From Guyanagaster necrorhizus (Eukaryota > Basidiomycota > Agaricomycetes > Agaricales > Physalacriaceae): a DNA stretch of 64,000 nt. Below the pieces are notes generated by a model. The model was not told where the DNA came from. It saw nothing but the letters and a program-made list of their open reading frames with translations, and did not search any database. This document shows, piece by piece, positions 33,815 to 45,874 of this stretch; position 1 is the first letter of the stretch, and every line of letters starts with the position of its first letter. Made by a program: the position numbers and the translations under genes. The DNA lies in NCBI RefSeq assembly GCF_019112545.1, contig NW_025064944.1, forward strand, positions 116,998 to 180,997, written 5' to 3'.

Positions 33815-34795
33815 CTCATGACTATTCATACAACTACCTCTCTCACTTTGATTCCAATCAGGATGCAGATTTTTTTCTAAACATACTTTTGGAAGAGCAC
33901 CTCTCTAAAGAACATAGCCCTCTTAAGCTGTCAACAGCAGACTCATTCACTATTTTTGGTGATCCTTCACTATTTCTCTCAAATCTTCTCAGGGCTTTTG
34001 GCTCTACAATATCCATCTCACTATAGTAACCCTCAATACCACCATTGTGGGTCAATGTAGCAGATCTCATATCATCATTCTCAGCATGCCTTTTATACCT
34101 TTCAGAGCATCTCTCTGATGCATTGCTTTCTACTGATGCAAATGCACAGCCTACTCATCAGGACTTCTTGCTATCTAGCAAGAAGCATAAAAGAATACAG
34201 TCTGACTTGCAGATGTCTTCAGCCTCTAACTTGTATGTGAGCTTTTCATGTGATTTATCACTGTCAGAATCTGATGATGACAAATCAGATTCTGGTTTGA
34301 TCTACCATCCTAGTCCAAGACCTTTGAATTCAATGCCTCAAAGGAGAAGAACATGATCAATCAGATCAATGAAGCACCTTAGCAGAAAAGGTGATAGTAG
34401 AGATGAGCTGCAGTTCATTGAAAATCATAGTAAGAAAAGTCATAGAAGAAAAGTCTCTGTGACTTCAGAGTTTCATGAAGTGGTAAGACTGTAGCAATAT
34501 CTCACAAGATGCTTCTATCTATTCTGTATAGAGTGAAAATAGAGGGTGGTCCCAAAAAAGGTCAAGAAGCCATATCTTTGTATATATGAACAATGTGAAC
34601 AGAGCTTCATTTGAGGTGAGCATCTGAAAAAACATATCAAGAGTGTGCATTTGGAAGATAGGCATGAGCTTGACCTTTTCACTCTTCAGTTCCAGTGCTC
34701 ATAGTTCTTTAGCTTATCAATATCCACATGAAGGCTGTAAGAGCACTTTAAGCAGGAAAGACAATATGAAGCAGCATATGAATGTCACTCATTGA
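33815..34795 (+). pseudogene. Two-finger C2H2 zinc-finger transcription factor relic
   Basis: Reading the plus strand gives FDSNQDADFFLNILLEEHL, an acidic serine stretch (SLSESDDDKSDSG), a basic segment and an intron with GTAAGA. Two adjacent C2H2 fingers follow: KKPYLCIYEQCEQSFI*GEH with LKKHIKSVH, and PHEGCKSTLSRKDNMKQHM ending NVTH. The asterisk is TGA where an arginine codon CGA is expected, and the first Cys of finger two has been lost. Further stops are TGA after RRRT and TAG TAA after SISL. The gene end is TGA at about 34795. Such proteins bind DNA in the nucleus. Identification rests on the finger spacing; the subfamily is unknown. Confidence 0.7.
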
Positions 34796-35184
34796 CCTAC
34801 TTGTCATTTTTATTCCACATCATTCTTCATCCACAATGCTAACTAGTCAATATTCTCTTTATCTCATCACTCTTTAAATCCATCTGCTCTCTATCACTTA
34901 TCTATATATTCATTCTGAACTTTAGACATTATATGTATAAGCATTGAATTCTCCATACTTTAGCTGAAAGTTGTACAAGTAACAATTTCTTTGTATCTGC
35001 TTTATAATACATGCCACAGATATTCATTATTCACATTCACTTAAAAACAGTTGTGGACATGCAAAATTCTCTCCAATTCAGAGTCTCTGACAAGAGAAAT
35101 AATTTATTTTCAGAAGGTCTCATCTGCACATATTAAGCCAGCTGCCTGTGATGTCATAAGTCTCACTCTGAGACAATAAAGCAT
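34796..35184. other. No gene recognised (CpG-free)
   Basis: AT-rich sequence between two convergent relics, without a long ORF. Confidence 0.35.
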
Positions 35185-36455
35185 GCCACAAAGTCTGTGT
35201 ACATCAGATTACCATCCCTCTCAGCCATACCAAACTGCATTTGTGCAGCACTCTTCATTAACTAGCTGTCAAATCTCAATGAACCTGACAGATATATCTA
35301 TGATGGCAGCAAACTCATTCATGAAAGATGTGGTCCCCAAGATTATGACAGGAGTGAAGAAGAGCCAGTCAGTGATGAGGCTGTTTTTGTTTAGGCTGAA
35401 CATGGAGAGGTATCCTGTTTCATTCATTTCACAGAATCAGGTGGTCACCCAGAGATATGTCCCATTGGCAGATATCTGGACTTTGTCAGCCCAGCATGTG
35501 CTTGAATCCAAGTCTGTATAAGGGTCACACATTAATTTTATAGCTTGTTTAGGCACTAATAGTGTTGGTGCTTATCTGGTCAGAGAAGAGAATATAATAC
35601 ATTGGAGTAAACTGGCTGATGAGTTGTGCAACCTCATTTGCTTTCTGAAACAAATTTGAAATTAGTCTCAAGTCAACAGCATTTTATCCACTTTACCTAT
35701 AAGATGACAATAAGTATTCATCATTGGAATAGACTGTCAAGTGCCTGAGATTGTTTCCTTCAGCATGCATGTCTAACACTCTTACATCAGTCAGTTCTTT
35801 GATTGCAATGTCAACACCAAATGTCCAGATCTTGTTGTCACTGTCATCTCCAGCATAGAGATATGTGCTACTGAAAAGAAGAGCAAGACTGTGGTTTCCA
35901 GAGAAATCTGATGTGAAGATATAGTTCTAGATAATGGAAGAGAAGTTGGTTATATAATGGTTCCACAGTCTCAAAAGAGTATTCCTGAATCTGAGAATAT
36001 AAATGAAAGAATAAGCAGAATTAAAAAACATACTATATAAAGTGTAAGGCTCAACCTTGGAAGAGATGATAAATATAGCTTGAGTGAATGAGTCTGATTA
36101 GAGGTAAGGGGTCAGATAGAAACAATGTATGTTTTAAAGTGGTGAGCATACAGTGGCTGTCATGAGAGACAGATGCATTATATGTGATGCTGATACTATT
36201 CACCATATTAAAGTATCCATATATGCTGTTGGTTGCTGCATAAAGACTTTTCTGATCATGCTACAGAAATATGAGTGATAAGATAAGAGAATAGCATGAG
36301 GTACAAGAGCACCTACACTCAGATTTATCTATAGATGTTCACTAGATGTTATGATATTTGCAGAAAGAGTTAGCAAGTCTCATCATCAAACTCCAGTGCA
36401 TAAATCACATAAGTGGAGAAGGTTTCAACAAAAAGATGGTGGAGTGCCACTGAAG
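35185..36455 (-). pseudogene. 3-carboxy-cis,cis-muconate lactonase-like beta-propeller relic
   Basis: The minus strand resembles fungal carboxy-muconate lactonizing enzymes (7-bladed propellers of aromatic degradation). Start region: HHLFVETFSTYVIYALEFDD, then KSLYAATNSIYG and SISITYNASV. Middle: TYLYAGDDSDNKIWTFGVDI and VLDMHAEGNNLRHLTVYSND. End: STCWADKVQISANGTYLWVT, then a stop, GYLSMFSLNKN, SLITDWLFFTP and NEFAAIIDISVRFIEI. The order and spacing follow the family. Stops and shifts are frequent. The product could instead be a lactonase-fold protein without this enzymatic role. It is CpG-free throughout. Confidence 0.6.
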
Positions 36456-38634
36456 AGAAACTTGACAACAAGAGAGCTCCTACTTAACTTAGAGGCTTTC
36501 TGAATATCATCTGCACTGTAGACCTGATGTTTGAAGGATAACAACTAAACAAAAACTTAGATATTGGTGAAGCACTATCTGATCCAAGGTGTAGACATAG
36601 ACCAGCATTCCATATATGCATTCTTTGCTCCAGCATCAACCAGACTGATTCAATGGTGAAAAAGAATTCTGTGAACATAATCCTCTGGATCAGTATCACC
36701 TTTGTGAGCACCAATCTCACTGTCAACATACATTCAGATTCAGCCATCACAAGAGTCTTTGAAGATACCTAATTTCAGCTTTAACATAGTCTAAAACTAT
36801 GCTCAAACTCTTTATCTCCAGAAACCTGTGTATATCTTTGCATATGATCTCAAGGGTATTAGTCTTTTCCTTGTCAATAAATGAGAAAGAATTGCTAGTG
36901 ACAGAGTCATGGAAGTGAATTTATCACCAGATATTGTTGATCAGAATTATTAATTATATTCAAATCACATGAATCCTGATTTGTAGTGGCTGCTCCTGAT
37001 CATTAATGATCTCACTCTCAACTTTAATGCAGAGAGTTCTCCTTTCTTCACTAAATATTGTTAACAATTGCCTGCAACTACCCAGAGTCACTGCCTCATC
37101 TCAACAAATGCTATCTGCCTCTCTCTGTATTCTTTGATGACTCTGTCTTTCTCACCTTGATCCACTAAGAAGAGAGTTGAATCAGATATTGATATGGTGG
37201 CTATCACCCTGTTCAGATAGATGATAACTATTCAGGTGCATGATACTCAATAACTGACAAACCAGGATAGAGAGAATATTCAACTGTCTGGCTTGCATAT
37301 GGCAATGATGTAAATATGCAAGTCTGAACCCTATGTATGACTTTGTGACTAATATTCTATGCAGCAATATGATTCTCAAGATCATGACTGATGTGCATCT
37401 AAACAATTTCATCTTCTTACTTTTGTGTTGATATCTGACCAGATGAGGCAATGCAAGCCTCAGAACTCTGTGAGCTTAAGTATATTCAATACCTGTGCTG
37501 CTAAAACCCCAGTCATACTGGATACTCACACATTGCCCACCTTACAGACTCATTCTATATCAACAGATCTTATAGAAAATACCTATACATTGTAACTGAA
37601 ATGGTTCTGTATAATCTTCTCTCTCTGGCAGAGCAATCTTGTGCTAGCTACAGAATCCCAACAAATTACAAAATTTTCTTTTTCAGGCAAATTTATGTGG
37701 CTGAAGTCAGCATAATATATGCTCATTCACTCACTGCCATCTATTCAGATTTTGTCTAAACTGTCCCAGTACTTTTTGGTCATTTGAACTCATTTTCTAA
37801 ATATGAATGATCCTTCTGAGATATGTGACATTTGAATTGATTGAAAAATGTATTCTGCACATATGCAACAAAATTTTCATATAGCTAACATATTTTTGAA
37901 ACTGTATGTTCTGCTTTCTGATTTGGTTCTGCAATCTGATGTCAGCATATATTGCAAGATGTTTATCTCTACACTTGGAATGCATTATTTGAGCAAAAAT
38001 TCACTAAGAATAGGTTATTTTCATATTAATGATCTCTATTCTGATAAGATAGTACAGCATAGAGAGAAGCACACTGCTCTCTTATTCATCCCCTCACCAT
38101 CCTATCAGATAAGCTTGAATGTTCACCCTCAGGTTTACTTTCTCACTATCCTATCAGACTCAGTCTTTTCAGTTACCCTTCCTCCTATCTCTAGTTAGTT
38201 AGGATTTTTTCACATTCTCTCATTTCTCTTTTGGACATTGCTTACATTAGAAAGTTTTTCTTTAAATTGACTAGGACTGTACAACTTTGGACATATTTCT
38301 CTTCACTTTCTCCACTCATATACTTACTGTATTCACTGGCTCAAACATGTGACACACTGAAATCAATGTTTTCAGGCCCCTCCCTAGAGACATTTTCAGA
38401 GGGCTGCTTTTGGAGTCCTAAGTGAGCAACACAATTAGAAAATAATAGACATCTCTACTTCACTTTTCATGCATCTTCTGTGATTTTGTTCTTTCTAGGC
38501 AAGTGATATTCTGTTTCCATGATGTTTGTGTTTGAGCATTGTCTGCAAACTGTATCATGATGTGAGAAATGATACACTACATATCCCCAATTGCATTGGA
38601 CTGGAAGTGTTCATTCTAATAATTCATTGATCTG
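36456..38634. other. No gene recognised (CpG-free)
   Basis: Several ORFs of 60-116 codons (for example 37848-38198 plus, 36484-36750 minus) have no recognisable domain. Relics too decayed to read by eye are possible. Confidence 0.35.
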
Positions 38635-38639
38635 ATTTT

Positions 38640-38783
38640 TGTTGAAAGCAGGTTGTATAGTACAGCAGAAGCCAGGTCTGGAGTTGAAGGTCAAAAGCTA
38701 GAAAGCATTGACCTTCAATCTTTAGTATTAGTAGCCATAATTATATAAGATAAGAGTGACATGGAGAGTGTTCTACTTCAACA
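38640..38783 (-). repeat. Copia2 3' LTR (144 bp)
   Basis: On the plus strand it reads TGTTGAAAGCAGG...TACTTCAACA; it pairs with 44157-44303. Confidence 0.85.
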
Positions 38784-38879
38784 CTTCCCCTTGACTAAAC
38801 ATGTCTACAGAGATATTGAGACAAGTTTGAGTAGAGTAATTATGTGCCTGAGCTTCTCTCTTCCCAATCTCTTTATTAA

Positions 38880-41110
38880 GATATCAGCTGGTATTTTGTC
38901 AGTTCATAAGTGAACCATATGAATGTGCCCCTTCTCAACTTCATTGCACAGCCAATAGAATCAAAGATTAAGGTGTTTAACCTGGCCATGATGTTTAGAA
39001 TTCTGAGTGACTGATAGAGCAAGCTTATTGTCAATATAGAGGACTGAAGCATTAGTGAATGAATAGCCAAACTCTGTGAACAAGTTGTGAAGCCAAAGGA
39101 TTTTCTGATCAGCAGACATAGCTGAAACATATTCTGCCTCTGTCATTAAGAGTGTCACAAATGCCTGAAGACAACTCATTCAGCTAATGGCTTCAGTCTC
39201 TATTTTGATAATATAGCTACTTGTGGAACACCCACTATCTTTGTCTCTCCTATGATCTGCATTGCAATAAGTCTTGAAGTCAAAGGCTGGTGAATCTGAC
39301 TCAGAGTCAGGAGAGTAGACAATGCAATAGTCAACTGTGCCCTTCAGATAGCATAGAAGCCATTTGAGAGCTTCTCAGTGGGCTGTGCCAGGGTTTTTGC
39401 TGAATCATGAGAGTATATTCACAGAATAGGCAACATCAGGCTGATAGCAATAGTGAGATATGCCACAGAGCTAAGCACATTCAGATATGGGATTATCTGC
39501 ATTGTCTCATATTCCTCTAGTGTTTTGAGAGACTGATTTGCTGTAAGTTTTATGTTTGGATCCAAAGGTGTCAGAATAGGGTTGCAGTTGGCCATTCCTA
39601 CATATTGCAGGATATCTAAGATGTATTGGTGCTGGAAGAGAGAGAGAGTTCAGTTGGCTCAGTCATGCTTGATCTCAATACCAAGAAGATAAGATGTTAA
39701 ACCCAAGTTCCAAAGCTTGAAGTGCTTCTTAAGATTATTGATGATCTTTGCAACATCATCTGGTGTCTTTATGGCAATAGTTATATCATCAATGAAGACT
39801 GAAATGTGTCATGATTTTTGTCTCTAAATCATGACCTGCCAATGCTTAATAAGCAGATGCTTACCAATTCCAACCCTAAGCTCACCTTACAAAAGATGAT
39901 GAAGACATGATGACACTATGACTATATCTTATTTGTTGATGCACAATAAGATGACAAGGAACAATGTGGTAACCATCACTATCTCACATCTTGAATACAA
40001 TAGAAACTGTGGCATATGGAAAACTCACCATAGCAATAGTATAGTAGAGCAATAATAACAAATAAAAGTAAGAACACAGTCATTGTTATCCCAGACAATG
40101 AGCAGAGAGCATGGAAAGCAGACAATAGTCACCTGTAGGGCATAGGATTCTTTAGACAGTATATAAGGCAGTAGTACACACTGATGTACCTCAGTCCTGA
40201 GCTAAGATTTAATACACCTACTACACTCTCTGACTATCTAGTGTGAATACTCTTGCCACAATGGCAGACTATATCTACCAGCCACACCTCTTTATCTCTC
40301 TCCATGAAATCCTTATAGCTTATCTCATCATCCTCATCATACTTTTATATTGAAACCAGACCCAGACTCAGCATCTAGAATTGGACCCCAGCAGAAGCAG
40401 TACTAGAGATTTGTGAGTGTTAGTGAAAGCCTAACAGAATGATGATATATTCACTGTCCCTCTTATAAACCCAGACACTATGCTTGCATTTCACTTATTC
40501 AAAACTCATAGCATTAGTCAATGTTATATGTAGCTCTTTGTGTCATTCTCTCTCAGCTTGCTTTAGTCCATATAGAGACTTAAAGAGGTGTCAGACCTAT
40601 TCCTTTCTTTTCTTCTCAAAACCTTCTGGTTGCTCTATATACACCTCTTCTGTCAGCTCACCATTGAGAAATGCTGATGAGATGTTAACATTCTATAGCT
40701 CTAAATCCTTGAGAGCACCAAGTGCCAGGACAGCTCATAGTGCAGCCTATTTTGGTGTTAGAGAGAAGGTTTCAGTGTAATCAAAACCAGGTCATTATGA
40801 GTATCTCTTTACAACTGGCCTTGCTTTATGGCACTCAATTGATCTATCAGCATTGCATTTCACTTTGAATACTCAGTGACTTCTAACTGCCTTTTGATTT
40901 GGAGGACATTTCACTAATTCAAAGACATCATTTTCAACAAGTGCCTGTATCTTCTGCATGGTGGCTTCATACCAACTTGCAGCTTCCTCTGGAGGACATT
41001 TCATAGCTTCATGGAAGGATCTACATTCACTATCATATGTGGATGTCTTACAAGCTGTTTCTGTCATGCTCTCAAATGCAACTTCCAGTCTTTCCTTTAT
41101 TGTCAAGTGC
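38880..41110 (-). pseudogene. Copia2 reverse transcriptase and RNase H
   Basis: Minus-strand blocks in order: EEAASWYEATMQKIQALVEN with VFELVKCPPNQKAV (the start of copia RT), HKELHITLTNAMSFE, VWVYKRDSEYI, then (after the inserted solo LTR) HISVFIDDITIAIK with the YVDD-equivalent FIDD. NLKKHFKLWNLG and QYILDILQYVGMANCNP follow. RNase H remains as LMTEAEYVSAMSADQKILWL and LYIDNKLALSVTQNSKHHG. Stops are numerous, many TGA or TAG in place of CGA or CAG. Confidence 0.8.
39807..40436 (+). mobile_element. Solo LTR (630 bp) inside the Copia2 RT gene
   Basis: TGTCATGATTTTTGTCTC...AAAGCCTAACA, flanked by AAATG (39802-39806) and GAATG (40437-40441), a target duplication with one difference. It separates the RT peptide KRDSEYI from HISVFIDD. 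It has a TATA-like AGTATATAAGG near 40160. It too is CpG-free, so it was present while the block decayed. Confidence 0.65.
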
Positions 41111-41779
41111 TCTATTTTCTGGCTGAAGAAAGCTATGCCTTTAAGAATAGTTTTGTCTTCTATAAAGGCTGTATGTGCTTGATTCTCTGCATTTCTTGTA
41201 TGATTATCATTGTTGACATTTCAGTGCATTCCACAGCTATAACCAGAGCCAGAATCATATAGACCATCGTCATGTATTCTGTATTCATGTTTGCCTAAGT
41301 CTGTTGGAGAAGATGATAATAGTGATAGAGTTAGGTCTGAGAGAGATCTATTAAATAGTGAGCCAGGAGAGGTCATAACATCATGAAGAAGAGGTGATGC
41401 TGGAGGTGGTAGACTTAGAGGAGATAAGAGATTCAGTGCTGGAGGATTTTCTGGTGTTGGATAATCATTATTGTTGAGGTCTCTATTGATCAGGCAGTAT
41501 AGAAGGATCTGATAGATTTGAGAGTGAAGAAAATAGATCACCAAAGGGGTTAATAAGGGTTTTTGTATTTCCTGAAAACATCCACTTATCAAAAACAACA
41601 TGGCTTGATATAATGAACTTCTTGGTTACAGGTTCTCAGCACTTCCATGCCTTTGTATCTGATGGATATCCAACAAATATGCATTTGGTGGTGTATAGCT
41701 GAAGGCCTTGTCACTTGTTCTTTTTGATATAGACATAAGCTAAGCAGCCAAAGATATGCAAGTTAGGGATATTAGATTT

Positions 41780-42400
41780 CTTCTTATGCTAGCCAGTGTA
41801 TGGTATTGTTTTAGAAAGTGATGCTGTAGGGCAACAGTTGTGCATATATACAAATGCAAGCACTACTAGTCTCCAGAAGAAGAAAGAGAGACAGGTTTCA
41901 TAGAGCATAGTAATAGCCCCTTCAGTGATATCATAATTTGCATGTTCTGCAATTCTATTTTGATAAGGCTCATCAGGCTCAGTATAGCATCTTGATATCC
42001 CTTTGTCTATACATAACTGATCAAATTCACAACTCATATACTCTCTTTTATCATCATCTTGCTTCTCTAAGATCTTTAGGCTATAGAAATTTTCAGCATA
42101 GGCTTTGTAGTGTTTAAATTCAACCAGAGCATCACTTTTGTGCTTTAGCAAGGCAACAGCTCAAAAACATGGAGCATCACATATAAATGTGATCCAGTAG
42201 TGGTAACCTTCTAGTGTAGCAACTGGCATGGGTCTCTTAAGATCAGAGAATATAATTGTGAGAGGGTGTGTTAAAAAGAGTGAGGGCTCTTGAGAAATAT
42301 TATATTGCCTGTGCTTATCCATCAGGCAGAGTTCACAAATTGAGTTGAGACTGGATTGCATATTGTTCATTTCATATTTAAGATAAGCTAATTCTCATAT
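41780..42400 (-). pseudogene. Copia2 integrase
   Basis: The minus strand reads CELCLMDKHR (second zinc pair), then FSDLKRPMPVATLEGYHYWI with the first core aspartate. EYMSCEFDQLCIDKGI and NRIAEHANYDITEGAITML carry the glutamate, and VYMHNCCPTASLSKTIPYTG follows. Two near-open frames of 120 and 69 codons remain. Confidence 0.8.
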
Positions 42401-42699
42401 ATGTCTCAGACAATGTTTATGCTTCTGTAATAGGTTCATCAATGCTATAGAGTCAGATTAAGTAGACAGATGCTCACAGCATTTAAGATTACTGGCCTTA
42501 TAGTGTGAGTGATGCCATTAAGATATCCAATATTGTTATCATTGATAGTGGCTGAGAAATAAAGCACTTTGTCTTAAAAAAACTAAACAGATGATCTGAC
42601 TATATTGATCTTATATTTCTTATGACATATAAGATGAAAGGGTAAAAGCAAGTTATTGCAAAGATCAGATACATGCAGTACATCCTAAAACTTGACAGC

Positions 42700-43970
42700 C
42701 TCACAGACCTCCCCACTCCTCTCTTTAGGCTCAAACATAACTGTCCTTATACCTACTAAATAGATGACTGAGTTGTTCACTAACTGAATTGAAACTATGT
42801 GGCATCCAGACATGAAACCAGTCTTGACAATAGCTTATGTGAGATAAAGCATCTGTATCCATATTCCAGTTAGATGATGCTGGAGACAAGAGATCAATAC
42901 TCACTTGACTGGTGGTCTCTTCTACAATATTTGACTTCTCTGTCTTTACCTCTTCTACCTTCTTGTCTGATTTTATATTCTGATATTTCTGAGCATGCTG
43001 CATAGCTTACTCTTTGGCCTTCTTTTTGCTGAAACACTTCTCCTTGGTATGTCTAGAGTTGGTGCATCAGCTGCAAGTGGTATCAGATAATGCCACATAA
43101 GTGGCTTAGACTCTAACAGTGCTCACTTTGAATGATGTTGCTGAAATGGTATCATAAGAGCAGTGCTGCATCTCTTTAGTGTGAAAGACAGCAACAAGTT
43201 TGTTGAGACTGAGAGGATAGAGGAAAAGGACCAATGACATGAAATTGTCATAATCAGATAGGAGAGCACAGATGAGAGTCATAAATTGGAGCTCTTTGTT
43301 GAGTTGATTGATAGTGAACTTTTTAGGATGGAATGCTTTGATGTCCTGTATAACCTGTGAGATATGTCTAACAAGAGTAGAAGGAAACTCTTTATCATTC
43401 TTCTGAATGCTGAATAAGACATCATAGGCATTGAAATAGATGTCTGATTTTTACTGTTGGTGAATATCTTTCAGTTTTGACTATATAGCCATGAGCTTGT
43501 CTATGAGAAGACTGATATGAGCACACCATAATTCATCAATGCAAAGCCAGAGGTATTCTGCTGCAGATGAATGAGCCTGAAGATAAGCCTTTATCTCCTT
43601 CTTTTTGAGCTTATGGATTCACTGGAGCCAACTTGCTCTGATAGCTCCTCAGTGCTATTAAAGTGGCCAAATAGCTCCTTGATACACATGTAGGTCTCAA
43701 ACAAGAGTGCAAAGTGGTTCTGATTGCCAGCACAGATGTCATTGACACCACTAAATATAGCATTCCCAACCTCCATGTCAGCAATTAGAACTATTTCACA
43801 CTCTTGTTTGAGGCCTACATGTGTATCAAGGAGCCATTTGGCCACTTTGATGGCACTGAGAAGCCACCAAAACAAGTCAGCCCTAATGAATCCACAAAGC
43901 TTGAAAAGAAGGAGATAAAGGCTTACTTTCAGACTTGTTTGGTGGTGTTAACAATGTCTGAATCATTCAT
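42700..43970 (-). pseudogene. Copia2 gag region
   Basis: Minus frames at 43591-43875 (AKWLLDTHVGLKQECEIVLI, CIKELFGHFNSTEELSEQV) and 42731-43003 lie between the 5' LTR and the integrase, where gag belongs. A CCHC-like region is seen near 43070 (TCSCCTNSRHTKEKCFSKKK-type reading). Assignment is mainly positional. Confidence 0.5.
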
Positions 43971-44156
43971 CATGATGTGAGAAAAAAAAGAGACTGTTGG
44001 AATTAAAGTGTGTGATGGCCTGTGATAGATGGATGCAACTTCCAAATGGATGGTAATGTCTCTTGGAAAAGTGAGCAAGACTTCAACATCTAGTGAATGG
44101 TTTGCAAGAGAGAATGAAAATTTTGTTTGGCTTAGTAAGATGCAGAGCCTATAACC

Positions 44157-44303
44157 TGTTGAAAGTAGGTTGTGTAGCACAGAGGGAGAAGCCAGGTCTG
44201 GAGTCAAAGGTCAAAAGCTGAGAAGTGCTGACCTTCAATCTCCAGTATTGGTAGCTGTGATTATATAAGATAAGAGTGACATGGAGGGTGTTCCACTCCA
44301 ACA
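44157..44303 (-). repeat. Copia2 5' LTR (147 bp)
   Basis: On the plus strand it reads TGTTGAAAGTAGG...ACTCCAACA. Its outer base is the exact right edge of the CpG-free block. Confidence 0.85.
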
Positions 44304-45777
44304 ATCTTGTCATTATTCATGGTGATCTTTCCGAGAAAGCGTCTTTTAAGCAGCATCCAGCGACGATGAACAAGAGCCTCCATTCGCCTCGTGTCTTCAA
44401 TCCAAGGGAATAATCGCTAACGGTTCGCAGACATGAATGTCAACAACTACCAATTACGTTGACAATGATCATGTTGGCTTGGCGGCTGTTTTCCAAGGAT
44501 TTTTGGCATTGATTCTCAGTCCGGAAAGGGATATCGCGTCAGCTTTTGAAGATAGGTGCTACAAGCAAGATTCGCTGTATGCGCGTCGCCCTATCCACAT
44601 CAAGCTCCATTTAAACGGAGTGAGTGTTGATACGAGAAGAATATCGAATACGTTGGTCGGCTCGGATGTTTACCCCTGACATAACAGTACGAGTACATGA
44701 AATGGACCTTGAATTTGGCTATCCTCGTTTTCCGATCAGTTTTCTTACGACTGAGGACAGGTTAAGATTATTCCTTACAGGAAAAGAGAAACAATGTATC
44801 TTGCTACACGAATTGAATAGGCTTTCCTGGTTCTAGGACAATAGAGCAGTATCATAAGTAATCCAGGATTGAAATTGCATAAGAGTAACCCACACATTTT
44901 TTTAGCCCATTGCCATCCTGGATAATTCTCTAGATAACGACTGATTTTAGAGGTACAGTGTCCGTCCAGACCACCTCGTTACCATGCGGTCCTGAGATTC
45001 GCGAGAAGACTTCATGCGCACGCCACCGCGCTCCATTACGCGGTCAAGCAGTAACATCAGGTGCATCTATGCAGATGGTTGGGAAATCAGAACGCCGCCT
45101 TCTCCATGTGTACCTCGAGACGTCTCCAGCTCCTCTAGTCATAATTTCGGTGACATTACTATACGCCGCAGAGTCAGACCCGAGATTACGTCACAAAATT
45201 TGACGCTAGGTCTGTCGCGGGGTTGTTTGACCAGCGGGTGAACGGGTACGAGGGTCACCAAAATGAAGACCTGGCGAAATCCTAGTATGAAATTTTGAGC
45301 GTACGCCTCTTCCGACGACCGTTCTCTGGTACGGCATTGACCATTGCCTTCGTGAGAACACTTGTTTGCTCTGCACAAGTGAAAACCGGGAATTTCTGCA
45401 GTGTACTGTTCAGATACTTATCGAAAGCACGAAAACGAAATGATTACGTACCTTGATCCTTTGCGGTGGACGTGTGAAGCGAGGTTGATGCTGCGCCACA
45501 GGATCAGACGCCATGTCCCTCACAGGTATTCGTTTGACCAGTCGATGAACGGTACGAGGGCCACCAAAAGAGAAGACTACGAAGACCAACTCCTGACGAA
45601 AGCGAGGAAAGAGGTCGGTCCTTTCCGTGTCAGATATACGTGTGGCGGGCCAATCGAGGAGATAACTTGAGGGCAAGGAAATCTTATCGTACATGCACCA
45701 GGTAGTGATATACACCAACCTAAGAGATAAATCTCAGCCTGAGAATTAACCTCGAATGAAGTAGGACCCACCTTGGC
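44304..45777. other. No gene recognised
   Basis: Normal CpG content. ORFs up to 103 codons on both strands (44437-44679, 45401-45670 plus; 45410-45718 minus) have no domain or paralogue. Repeated ACGGGTACGAGGG / ACGGTACGAGGGCCACCAAAA motifs near 45240 and 45548 suggest a small local duplication. Confidence 0.35.
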
Positions 45778-45874
45778 CGTGGTTTGCCAGACGTCTGAGA
45801 AGAAAACAAAGGCTCGTCTTCAGGGCTGGTCATTTGTAATTAGTACAATGACCACACCAACCTGCCAGTTTCCA
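45778..45874 (+). promoter_or_regulatory. Conserved block before family M gene M3
   Basis: The 97 bases before the ATG align with the same interval of M1, M2, M4 and M5 (GGTTTGCCAGACGTCTGAGA onward). In M3 the block contains stops in the frames open in other copies, which argues for untranslated leader. Confidence 0.5.

Larger units (their letters stand above)
32065..44303. other. Almost CpG-free block (12.2 kb)
   Basis: In this stretch I find only isolated CG dinucleotides (32259 and 41278). TG and CA are over-represented, and AT content is high. The right edge coincides with the outer base of the Copia2 LTR at 44303; CpG returns to normal within 40 bases. Contents: three decayed cellular genes, Copia2, and stretches with nothing recognisable. 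The pattern is that expected from long-term cytosine methylation at CpG followed by deamination. Confidence 0.8.
38640..44303 (-). mobile_element. Ty1/copia retrotransposon Copia2 (5.66 kb), CpG-free relic
   Basis: LTRs of about 144-147 bp at both ends enclose gag, integrase, RT and RNase H on the minus strand. Flanking pentamers ATTTT (38635-38639) and ATCTT (44304-44308) are a probable target duplication with one C/T difference. It belongs to a different copia family from Copia1. An unrelated solo LTR splits the RT. The coding regions are full of stops. Confidence 0.85.

Noticed and set aside
43724..43918. Plus-strand ORF over Copia2 gag
   Set aside because: Shadow of the minus-strand gag; it and 43660-43720 arise from a short inverted similarity around CCTACATGTGTATCAAGGAG.
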